DNA of 5,715 bases from an uncultured Rickettsiales bacterium (GTDB taxonomy: Bacteria; Pseudomonadota; Alphaproteobacteria; Rickettsiales; UBA1997): contig CATOJU010000072.1 in the NCBI GenBank assembly GCA_951800555.1, forward strand, positions 1 to 5,715. Reading direction: 5' to 3'. Of this stretch, positions 1-5,707 are shown one piece after another. How positions within the stretch are numbered: position 1 is the stretch's first letter; each line of letters opens with the position of its first letter. The notes beneath the pieces were generated by a model. It made no database searches and was not told the DNA's origin. It saw only the letters and a program-made list of their open reading frames with translations. Both the position numbers and the translations under genes were made by a program.

Positions 1-1131
1 AACAATAATTACAAATTTACTATTAATTTTATTTGCAATATTCATTTTCTTTTTAACTTTACCATTAGTAATTAATTCACATATTATATTATTTTCAAAA
101 AGTTTTTTTTGTAAATTTAAACAAAAATTTATATTTTTATCGTCTATTGGGATAATAGAAATTATTTTATCTTCTTTTAATTCTTTATTCAATAATAAAA
201 TTAATCTTTCAACACCTGCTGCACAACCAATTGCAGGAATATTTGGTCCACCCATTTGAGCTAAAAGTTTGTCATATCTACCACCAGCTAATATTGTACT
301 TTGCGCTCCCAAATCTTCTGTTGTAAATTCAAATACAGACGATGTATAATAGTCTAATCCTCTAACAAGCAAATTATTTACTTCAAAATTTATATTTAAA
401 AATGTTAATTTTTCTAAAATATTATTAAAAAATTCTTTGTCTTCATTTGTATAGTAATTTGAAATTACTGGTGCATCAATTAATAATTTTTTATCTTTTT
501 CATCTTTAGAATCCAATATTCTTAAAACATTTTTTTCTAGTCTAATTTTACTATCTTCTGATAAATCATTTTTATATTTTTCAAAATATTCTTTTAATGC
601 ATTTTCAAAATTTTCTCTACTTTTTTCACAACCCAAAGAGTTAATTTCTAACTTTATATTTTTTAGTTCTAAATTTTGTAAAAATTCATAAGCCATTTGC
701 AATATATTTACATCAGCCATATAACTTTCATTACCAAAATATTCGAAATTTACTTGATTAAACTGTCTTTGTCTACCTTTTTGTGGTCTATCATATCGAA
801 AAACCGGACCATAAGAAAATAATTTTAAAGGAAATTTATTATTTAATTCTGAATTACTTATTATTGATCTAACAACTCCTGCTGTAAATTCAGGTCTTAA
901 ACTTAAAAAATTTCCACCTCTATCTTCAAATCTATAAACTTCTTTCATAACTACATCACTTGAATCTCCTAAATTTCGTTCAAAAACCTCACTAAATTCA
1001 AATATTGGTGTTATTATTTCCTTAAAATTATATAATTTTGAAATTTTTTTTGCTAAATCTATTACATAATTATATTTTAATATATCTTTACCAAATAGAT
1101 CTTTTGTTCCTCTAACTGTCTGTAATTGCAT
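1..1131 (-). CDS. hisS: Histidyl-tRNA synthetase, 3' end cut off by the window
   Basis: Cytoplasmic class II aminoacyl-tRNA synthetase that joins histidine to tRNA-His using ATP. I read 377 codons from ATG at 1129-1131, beginning MQLQTVRGTKDLFG, the usual HisS opening, with no stop before base 1. The family is about 410-430 residues, so some 40-50 C-terminal residues are missing because of the window edge. Motif 2 is RYDRPQKGRQRQF at residues 112-124. The histidine-specific motif LVRGLDYY is at 255-262, with the expected catalytic Arg257. Motif 3 includes GGRYD near 283-287 and GCAAGVERL at 302-310. The anticodon-binding domain starts near residue 320 and is incomplete. Motif 2 ends QFNQ where QFHQ is common, a mild substitution. 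No Shine-Dalgarno sequence is visible before the ATG; the leader is nearly all A and T. A separate promoter lies upstream, so it need not depend on the exoD transcript. Identification is secure. Confidence 0.97.
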   Translation of the reverse strand, partial: MQLQTVRGTKDLFGKDILKYNYVIDLAKKISKLYNFKEIITPIFEFSEVFERNLGDSSDVVMKEVYRFEDRGGNFLSLRPEFTAGVVRSIISNSELNNKFPLKLFSYGPVFRYDRPQKGRQRQFNQVNFEYFGNESYMADVNILQMAYEFLQNLELKNIKLEINSLGCEKSRENFENALKEYFEKYKNDLSEDSKIRLEKNVLRILDSKDEKDKKLLIDAPVISNYYTNEDKEFFNNILEKLTFLNINFEVNNLLVRGLDYYTSSVFEFTTEDLGAQSTILAGGRYDKLLAQMGGPNIPAIGCAAGVERLILLLNKELKEDKIISIIPIDDKNINFCLNLQKKLFENNIICELITNGKVKKKMNIANKINSKFVIIV

Positions 1132-1156
1132 TTTTTAAAAATTTATATTTTATATA

Positions 1157-1185
1157 AATATAATAATTTTTTAAGTAAAAGTCAA
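1157..1185 (-). promoter_or_regulatory. Sigma70-type promoter of hisS
   Basis: On the minus strand, TTGACT (1180-1185) and TATATT (1157-1162) each match the consensus at five of six positions and are separated by exactly 17 bases. Transcription would start near 1150, leaving a leader of about 19 bases before the hisS ATG. This is the best-spaced two-box promoter in the window, though matches to the -10 box arise easily in such AT-rich DNA; the TTGACT box carries most of the weight. Confidence 0.6.
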
Positions 1186-1277
1186 TAGAATTATTAAAAT
1201 TAAGGTATCTATCATCTATTTTTTTATAAAATCGACCATAAAAAAATAAAATAATTAAAACATTAAAATAAAAACAA

Positions 1278-1862
1278 TTAAATTAACAATTTGAATATTG
1301 CCCTACTTAATAAAAGTATTAAAGTTGTTATAAAAATTCCAATCATTCCTATAATTAGCCCAATTAAAACTATAAAACCATCTTTATTTAAAATACCAAA
1401 TAATACCAATAATAAAGATATAGCTGGGATTGTCCCACTTAACGGAATAGGAATCATAATAATTATAGATAAAATTAAAATAAATATTTTTAATAAATTA
1501 AAGTATTTTTTAACAAAAAAGAAAAGCATTCTATTCTTTGTTTTAGTTTCAATCTTTACAATTATAGGATATATTTTATCAATTATATTAATTAAAAGTT
1601 GCTTTTTTATTGATAAATTTCTTATTATTTTTGGTAAAAGTATTATTTTTCTTCTTAAAATAATTTGTACAGATATATATACATTTATAGTACCAAAAAA
1701 AAATGCAAAAATAAAAGGTAAAAATGAAAGTATTGTAGTTATTATAAGTAAAAAATAGGCATTTTCATTATTATTGTTTAATATATTTTCTATATTAATT
1801 TTACCATTAACATCGGCATCAATATCCTTAAGTTCATTCAATAAATCGCTAGTTTTTCTCAT
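1278..1862 (-). CDS. exoD: ExoD-family integral membrane protein
   Basis: A 194-residue protein, about the usual length of the ExoD family (named for a rhizobial exopolysaccharide gene; biochemical role not established). The N-terminal 35 residues are polar and contain the typical SDLLNEL start and a NIENIL helix. Hydrophobic segments follow at about 36-70, 124-158 and 162-194, divided by a basic stretch at 70-122. The family signature is PIPLSGTIPA (138-147) followed by GILNKDG (156-162) and a glycine-rich final membrane helix, matching the family pattern PIPL-(x)n-PA...G-L-DG. The Pro/Gly-rich loop normally after the first membrane segment has decayed here to LPFIFAFFFG. It should sit in the inner membrane. 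It starts 7 bases after the rimM stop, and the only ribosome binding signal, TAGG, overlaps that stop codon, so translation is probably coupled to rimM. Whether it affects surface polysaccharide in this organism is unknown. Confidence 0.9.
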   Translation of the reverse strand: MRKTSDLLNELKDIDADVNGKINIENILNNNNENAYFLLIITTILSFLPFIFAFFFGTINVYISVQIILRRKIILLPKIIRNLSIKKQLLINIIDKIYPIIVKIETKTKNRMLFFFVKKYFNLLKIFILILSIIIMIPIPLSGTIPAISLLLVLFGILNKDGFIVLIGLIIGMIGIFITTLILLLSRAIFKLLI

Positions 1863-1869
1863 AAAAAAC

Positions 1870-2313
1870 CTATATATATTTTGGTAAATTTATATATACT
1901 ATACCATCTTTTATATCTTTAATAAAATCATCGTTAAAAGGAATTGATTCTAATTTATCATCATCCCAACGAATTTCTATAACGTCACTAGCTCCATAAT
2001 TATATAAATTTTCTATTTTTCCAATTTTCCCATCTCCGTTAACTTCCATTCCTATTAAATCATTAATATATAATTCATATTCAAAATTTCTATAATTTCT
2101 AGCCTCTTCAATAGAATCAATACCTTTAAATTTTGCTAAAAATACATTTTTTTTACTAGTTAAACCAACCTTTTTACATTTCATTAAATTATCATCTTTA
2201 TCGTAAAGATTATATTGAAATATTTGTTCTGGCTCTTCTGTAAAACTTAATAATTTTACATTACCATTTAAATTATGTGTTGTTAATATTTTACCTATCA
2301 AAAATTTATTCAT
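1870..2313 (-). CDS. rimM: 16S rRNA processing / 30S maturation factor RimM, short linker form
   Basis: Cytoplasmic factor that binds ribosomal protein S19 and helps mature the head of the 30S subunit. The 147-residue protein has the N-terminal RimM barrel at about 1-76 (GKILTTHNLNGNVKLLSFT, then FKGIDSIEEAR) and the C-terminal PRC-type barrel at about 84-146 (NDLIGMEV, YNYGASDVIEI, SIPFNDDFI). The family is usually 165-180 residues. The difference is mostly a missing 13 or so residues in the interdomain linker, where relatives carry an acidic segment before the YY..DLIG motif; here RNFE runs directly into YELYINDLIG. The frame is intact. The start is supported by GGA eight bases upstream of the ATG. 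It is the first gene of a rimM-exoD pair, not of the common rpsP-rimM-trmD-rplS cluster, at least on its downstream side; the gene upstream points the other way. Confidence 0.95.
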   Translation of the reverse strand: MNKFLIGKILTTHNLNGNVKLLSFTEEPEQIFQYNLYDKDDNLMKCKKVGLTSKKNVFLAKFKGIDSIEEARNYRNFEYELYINDLIGMEVNGDGKIGKIENLYNYGASDVIEIRWDDDKLESIPFNDDFIKDIKDGIVYINLPKYI

Positions 2314-2340
2314 TTATATATTCCATTATTATTTAATATA

Positions 2341-2368
2341 ATTTTAAAACGTTTTTTTATAAAAACAA
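2341..2368 (-). promoter_or_regulatory. Possible promoter for rimM-exoD
   Basis: The minus strand carries TTGTTT (2363-2368) and TAAAAT (2341-2346) 16 bases apart, giving a leader of about 20 bases to the rimM ATG. The match is moderate and the composition is so AT-rich that chance is a serious alternative; the position, in the divergent gap directly before the first gene, is the main support. Confidence 0.35.
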
Positions 2369-2541
2369 TATATTGCCTAATCTTTGGGGTTACTAATTTT
2401 TTATATTTTTTATTTTAAAAAACTAAGCATATAATAAAAACAAAAAAATTTTTTAAATTCATTAAAAAAATTATGATTATTATGGAAAAAATATAAATTC
2501 TTTTTAAGAAATGTACTAAAATATTCTTTTTTTTGATTTTT

Positions 2542-2570
2542 TTGACAATTTAGAATTCTTTATATTAAAT
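2542..2570 (+). promoter_or_regulatory. Candidate promoter of the 113-residue gene
   Basis: A perfect TTGACA -35 box lies at 2542-2547. The best -10 with a 17-base spacer is TTAAAT (2565-2570), matching four of six; TATATT at 2561-2566 is a better box but only 13 bases away. Transcription would begin near 2577, with a leader of about 67 bases. The -35 box is the strong part of the call; the -10 assignment is uncertain. Confidence 0.5.
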
Positions 2571-2590
2571 TTCTATGTTATTGAAATTTA
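2566..2590. repeat. 8-9-8 perfect inverted repeat overlapping the -10 region
   Basis: TAAATTTC (2566-2573) is exactly complementary to GAAATTTA (2583-2590) across a 9-base gap. It overlaps the proposed -10 box and start site of the small gene, which is where a repressor dimer would bind; it could equally be a 5' leader hairpin. The arms contain one G:C pair each, so chance occurrence in this composition is quite possible. Confidence 0.35.
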
Positions 2591-2643
2591 TATTATCATA
2601 AATCTCAGTATTATTAATTATTTTTAAATAAAAGGATATAAAA

Positions 2644-2985
2644 ATGGAACAATTAGAAAAACTTGATATAAAAGTATTATCTAAAATTAAAAGAGATAAT
2701 CTAGAAGAAAAGAAAAAACTAGAAAAATTAACACAAAATGATTCTAATAAACGAAAAATAGAAAAATTGGATGAACAAAATAAATTACTAGATGAAGAAG
2801 CAGCAAATCGTATATTTAAAAAATTTACGGATGAATTAAAAAATGAAGATCAAAAATTAGATGAATGCTCAGATGATTTTGATGAAATGGAATCTAATAA
2901 TAAAAAGGACGGTTTCGATGAAAGTTGCTTTTATTTTAATACAGAACAACCATCATCTAATAGTAATTCATATTTTCCTCAATAA
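2644..2985 (+). CDS. Hypothetical charged 113-residue protein, predicted coiled coil
   Basis: I do not recognise this protein. It reads as a real gene: ATG 7 bases after AAAGGA (2631-2636), the clearest ribosome binding site in the window, a TTGACA box further upstream, its own strand, and coding-like composition with Lys, Glu and Asp codons. Residues 1-60 are Lys/Glu-rich with regular Leu and Ile and no Pro or Gly, consistent with one long helix or coiled coil. Residues 68-93 are strongly acidic and contain DECSDDFDE (73-81) and, after a KK pair, FDESC (91-95), a loosely mirrored pair that holds the only two cysteines (75 and 95). The tail (100-113) is Ser/Asn-rich and ends SYFPQ. There is no signal peptide or membrane segment, so it is probably cytoplasmic, or secreted by a signal-independent system. 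Its neighbours point away (rimM) or towards it (ligA), so it is its own transcription unit. Small size and lack of recognisable domains suggest a lineage-restricted protein; an adaptor or effector role is speculation. Confidence 0.75.
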   Translation: MEQLEKLDIKVLSKIKRDNLEEKKKLEKLTQNDSNKRKIEKLDEQNKLLDEEAANRIFKKFTDELKNEDQKLDECSDDFDEMESNNKKDGFDESCFYFNTEQPSSNSNSYFPQ

Positions 2986-3060
2986 ATATTAAATTTAATA
3001 ATTTTTACAAACATAACTAACTTTTAGTACTTTTTATTTTTTAGTCTAAATTATCATTTA

Positions 3061-3143
3061 GGAATCTAGATCTTTTTTTTGATATATAAAGTTTTAAAAA
3101 TCATTTAATTTTATTAATCAAAACTTTTATATCTCTAGATTCC
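3061..3143. terminator. Large imperfect palindrome between convergent genes, likely terminator
   Basis: GGAATCTAGA (3061-3070) pairs fully with 3134-3143; after a 10-base unpaired TCTTTTTTTT (3071-3080), GATATA (3081-3086) pairs with 3128-3133, and after one bulged T, AAAGTTTT (3088-3095) pairs with 3120-3127. This gives 24 base pairs around a 24-base loop. It sits 76 bases past the stop of the 113-residue gene and 42 bases past the ligA stop, the right place for a terminator shared by convergent genes. For the plus strand it is followed by AATTTTATTT, a weak U-run; there is none on the minus side. A small mobile palindromic element is an alternative, but no target duplication flanks it. Confidence 0.6.
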
Positions 3144-3164
3144 AATTTTATTTCACTTCACTAT

Positions 3165-3182
3165 AATTTTATTAATAAAATT
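3165..3182. repeat. 18-base perfect palindrome next to the ligA stop
   Basis: AATTTTATTAATAAAATT reads the same on both strands and ends 2 bases before the ligA stop codon. It contains only A and T, so it is a weak hairpin and not a terminator by itself. The 12 bases AATTTTATTAAT also occur at 3107-3118 in the loop of the large palindrome, which suggests either local duplication or simple low complexity. Confidence 0.5.
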
Positions 3183-3184
3183 TA

Positions 3185-5347
3185 TTATTTTATCAACTCA
3201 TTCCACTCTTTTTCACCCATAACTTTAATGCCCAATTCTTGAGCTTTCTTTAATTTACTTCCACTATCTTTACCATAAACTAAAATATCCAATTTACTAG
3301 AAATAGAACTCAACACCTTCGCGCCCATTTCTTCAGCCCTAGCCTTTGCTTCTGCTCTTGTCATATTTGATAAAGTTCCAGTAAATAAAATTGTTTTATC
3401 TTCAAGTTTATTATTAGTTTTTACTGCTATATAATCACTAATATTTAAAACTTTTTGTAATTCTTTAATATTTTTTATATTTCTCTCGTCTTCAAAATAA
3501 TCCAATATTTCGTTAGCAGTTTTTATACCTATTCCATCTATAGAATAAAATTTTTTATATTCTTCATTATCTCTTTCTCCAAATATATTTTTTTCACAAG
3601 CAATTTGCATTTTATCCAATAAATTATCCAAAGAAATATAATTTTTCGCCAACAATTTTGATGTTGTTTCACCTAAAAATCTAATCCCTAAAGCATACAA
3701 AAACCTGTTTAAAGAAACATTTTTAGCTTTTTTTATATTTTCAAATAAATTATTTACAGATTTTTTACCGAAACCTTCCATATAATATAAAGGAAAATTT
3801 GGATAATTCTCTTTAGTAATTTTATGATCTGTTGCTAAAATTTTAGTGTTTAGACTAGAAAATAAATCCTTTTCTTTATTCTCTAGATCATATTTTTCTT
3901 TAATAAAATTTTCTCTTTCCTCTAATTTAAAAATATCCACAAAACTTCTTATTCTATTTTCATTATAAAATTTTTCAATTTGCTTTTCACCTAACCCCCC
4001 AATATCCATAGCGTCTTTAGATACGAAATGCCTTAATCCTTCTATGACTTGAGCTTGGCAATTCATCCCGCCAGTACAACGAATAACTACATCATCACCA
4101 TAGGCTTTTGCAGGACTTCCACAAATAGGGCATTTGTCAGGAAAAATAAATGATTTACTATTACTATTTCTTTTATCTTTGTTTACCATTACCACTTGCG
4201 GTATCACATCCCCTGCCCTTTGTATTACAACCTCATCACCTTCCCTTATGTCTTTTCTTTCAATTTCATCTTTATTATGTAAAGTAGCATTAGAAACAAT
4301 TACTCCACCAACATTTATAGGATCAAGTTTCGCAACTGGGGTTAATGCTCCAGTTCTACCAACCTGAATGTCTATTTTTCTAATAACAGTTATTGCCTGT
4401 TCAGCAGGAAATTTATGAGCTAAAGCCCAACGCGGATGATGAGTTACAGTTCCTAACCTTTTTTGCAATTCCCAATTATTAATTTTATACACAACTCCAT
4501 CAATATCATAATCTAAACTATGTCTTATTTCTTTTATATAGTTAAAAAAATCTATAATTTCATCAATATTTTTACATAATTTAGTCTCTTTCGTAGTACA
4601 AAAACCAAGATTTTTAAAAAATTGTATCAAATGCTCTTGGGTTTCAAGCTCAAAACCATCCGTGCATTTTCCAAGTGTATAAGTAAAATATTTTAAATTT
4701 CTTTCCGCTGTTATAGAAGTATCTAATTGTCTCAAAGAACCAGCTGCAGCATTTCTTGGATTTGCGAAAGTTTTTTCACCATTTTCCTCTTTAATTTTAT
4801 TTAAAGTTAAAAAATCATTTTTTGACATGTAAACTTCACCTCTGACTTCCAATAGTGGAGGAAAATTTTTATTTTTATCCAGATATAAAGGAAAATTTTT
4901 AATAGTTTTTATATTTTCTGTTATATCTTCCCCAACAAAACCATCACCACGAGTTGCAGCTTGTATAAAAATACCATTTTCATATTTGGCCGCGAAAGAC
5001 AATCCATCTATTTTAGGTTCGCAAAATATATCAACGAATTCCTGAATTCCCAAAAATCTTTGACATCTTTCTATAAAATCTTCAACATCCTCTTTAGAAA
5101 AACCATTATTTAAAGAGATCATAGGAATTGAATGTTTTACTTTCTTAAAAGCATCCAATACTTTATAACCTACATTATCTAAAATCCCTGTTTTATACTC
5201 TGGGTTAAGTTCTTCTAAGTCTCTTAATTCTATTTTTAATTTATCATATTCTGCATCTGTAATTATTGGTGAATCATCTCTATAATATGCTTTATTTGCT
5301 TCTAATATTTTGTTTTTTAATTGTTCTATTTGCTGTTTAATATCCAT
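3185..5347 (-). CDS. ligA: NAD+-dependent DNA ligase, with extra segments
   Basis: Seals nicks in double-stranded DNA in replication and repair, using NAD+ to form a ligase-AMP intermediate. The 720-residue protein has every family domain in order. Domain Ia is at 1-70, with AYYRDDSPIITDAEYD at 20-35. The adenylation domain has CEPKIDG with nucleophile Lys112, then EVRGEVYM (167-174), DYDIDGVVYKI (279-289) and RWALAHKFPA (306-315). The OB fold covers about 318-400 (VGRTGALTPVA, RAGDVIP). The zinc finger has Cys406, 409, 424 and 430. Helix-hairpin-helix repeats cover about 443-625, and the BRCT domain about 646-720. No catalytic residue is missing. It is about 50 residues over the usual 670: roughly 40 extra at 478-520 and about 10 at 583-599. 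The start is set by MDIKQQIEQL aligning with the family; the leader has no Shine-Dalgarno site. It is a lone gene, converging on the 113-residue gene, with its own promoter. Confidence 0.98.
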   Translation of the reverse strand: MDIKQQIEQLKNKILEANKAYYRDDSPIITDAEYDKLKIELRDLEELNPEYKTGILDNVGYKVLDAFKKVKHSIPMISLNNGFSKEDVEDFIERCQRFLGIQEFVDIFCEPKIDGLSFAAKYENGIFIQAATRGDGFVGEDITENIKTIKNFPLYLDKNKNFPPLLEVRGEVYMSKNDFLTLNKIKEENGEKTFANPRNAAAGSLRQLDTSITAERNLKYFTYTLGKCTDGFELETQEHLIQFFKNLGFCTTKETKLCKNIDEIIDFFNYIKEIRHSLDYDIDGVVYKINNWELQKRLGTVTHHPRWALAHKFPAEQAITVIRKIDIQVGRTGALTPVAKLDPINVGGVIVSNATLHNKDEIERKDIREGDEVVIQRAGDVIPQVVMVNKDKRNSNSKSFIFPDKCPICGSPAKAYGDDVVIRCTGGMNCQAQVIEGLRHFVSKDAMDIGGLGEKQIEKFYNENRIRSFVDIFKLEERENFIKEKYDLENKEKDLFSSLNTKILATDHKITKENYPNFPLYYMEGFGKKSVNNLFENIKKAKNVSLNRFLYALGIRFLGETTSKLLAKNYISLDNLLDKMQIACEKNIFGERDNEEYKKFYSIDGIGIKTANEILDYFEDERNIKNIKELQKVLNISDYIAVKTNNKLEDKTILFTGTLSNMTRAEAKARAEEMGAKVLSSISSKLDILVYGKDSGSKLKKAQELGIKVMGEKEWNELIK

Positions 5348-5371
5348 AATGATTTTGTAAATTAATTATTA

Positions 5372-5402
5372 ATTATAATAGGTTTTGTTTTTTTAAAAAC
5401 AA
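5372..5402 (-). promoter_or_regulatory. Candidate promoter of ligA
   Basis: A perfect TATAAT lies at 5372-5377 on the minus strand, about 25 bases before the ligA ATG, with TTGTTT at 5397-5402 after a long 19-base spacer. The leader would be only about 18 bases, which fits the absence of a ribosome binding site. The -35 box also forms half of an AT-rich inverted repeat, TTGTTTTT/AAAAACAA (5385-5392 and 5395-5402). Confidence 0.45.
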
Positions 5403-5455
5403 GAATTTGAATAAAATATATTTTTATAAATATTACTTATTATTAAGTTGGTTTA

Positions 5456-5476
5456 TTAGACCTCCTGCATAAAACT
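5456..5476. other. Isolated GACCTCCTGCATAAAAC patch, possible insertion-element end or footprint
   Basis: GACCTCCTGC is the only G/C-rich ten bases in this intergenic region. A short TTAGACCTCCTGCATAAAAC-like string recalls terminal repeats of some small insertion sequences, but no transposase and no matching inverted copy is visible here. On the minus strand it contains AGGAGGT, a perfect Shine-Dalgarno sequence with no start codon at a usable distance. Confidence 0.2.
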
Positions 5477-5580
5477 ATTTTTATTTTTCATATATATTTA
5501 ATAATTTTTTATTTGTTCTTAAATATTATTTACTTTTTATTCTTATATCTTTTTCTTATTATTATATTTTGTTATTTTCT

Positions 5581-5700
5581 TAATTCCCCTTTATTTATGT
5601 CATTCCAGATTATGTTTTCTTATAAGTATGTTTATTTTGTTAATTTTCCATTATTTATGTCATTCCAGATTAGAATTTCTTAATAAACTTGTTTATTTAG
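5581..5700. repeat. Two tandem 60-base repeat units with an identical 22-base core
   Basis: Units 5581-5640 and 5641-5700 share the same register. The core at 5591-5612 is identical to 5651-5672 over 22 bases (including ATGTCATTCCAGATTA), preceded in both by TAATT plus a C/T run and followed by diverging but related AT-rich sequence (TTTCT/TTTCT, GTTTATTT). The array may continue beyond the window edge, though bases 5701-5715 do not begin another obvious copy. The distance being exactly 60 keeps both cores in one reading frame, but there is no evidence that they are translated. Confidence 0.75.
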
Positions 5701-5707
5701 AAATTCT
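5672..5707. repeat. 17-base inverted repeat within the second tandem unit
   Basis: AGAATTTCTTAATAAAC (5672-5688) and GTTTATTTAGAAATTCT (5691-5707) are complementary at 16 of 17 positions with only two bases between them. With one bulge the pairing extends to ATT (5669-5671) and AAT (5709-5711). The first tandem unit lacks this symmetry. It could be a terminator stem for a gene beyond the right edge, a protein-binding dyad, or part of a palindromic repeat element. Confidence 0.6.

Larger units (their letters stand above)
2314..2643. other. Divergent intergenic control region between rimM and the 113-residue gene
   Basis: Three hundred and thirty bases without a gene. Neither strand holds a convincing reading frame, and I see no tRNA or other recognisable RNA. 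It contains a candidate rimM promoter at the left, one small less AT-rich patch near 2373-2392 (CCTAATCTTTGGGGTTAC) that forms only a poor stem, long A and T tracts at about 2440-2475 likely to bend the DNA, and a TTGACA box with a dyad at the right, next to the start of the small gene. Confidence 0.7.

Noticed and set aside
1198..1245. Possible terminator between exoD and hisS around GGTATC...CGACC
   Set aside because: Only the outermost three pairs match; no stable stem with a following T-run is present on the minus strand.
1291..1758. Plus-strand frame of 155 codons
   Set aside because: It lies wholly antisense to exoD. Its Lys/Ile-rich translation matches nothing recognisable, and the minus-strand protein has a clear family signature.
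2373..2392. Less AT-rich CCTAATCTTTGGGGTTAC patch considered as part of an RNA gene
   Set aside because: No cloverleaf, T-loop consensus or stable stem can be built around it.
2442..2475. A and T tracts with local palindromes considered as an origin or partition site
   Set aside because: No DnaA boxes, GATC clusters or iterated motifs; this is ordinary low-complexity DNA for such a genome.
3016..3028. Short stem ACTAA-CTT-TTAGT followed by a T-rich run, a possible terminator of the small gene
   Set aside because: Five weak pairs with a 3-base loop are too unstable and too common in this composition; the palindrome at 3061-3143 is a much better candidate.
3046..3061. Perfect stem CTAAAT-TATC-ATTTAG
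   Set aside because: Six mostly A:T pairs, overlapping the edge of the larger palindrome by one base; no added support for a function.
4134..4367. Plus-strand frame of 77 codons
   Set aside because: It is antisense to the ligA OB-fold and zinc-finger region, where the minus-strand protein is unmistakable; there is no ribosome binding site.
5447..5683. Open plus-strand frame encoding a hydrophobic string that includes both tandem repeat cores
   Set aside because: There is no ATG until 5597 and no ribosome binding site; openness is explained by T-rich composition. From the first ATG only 28 codons remain.
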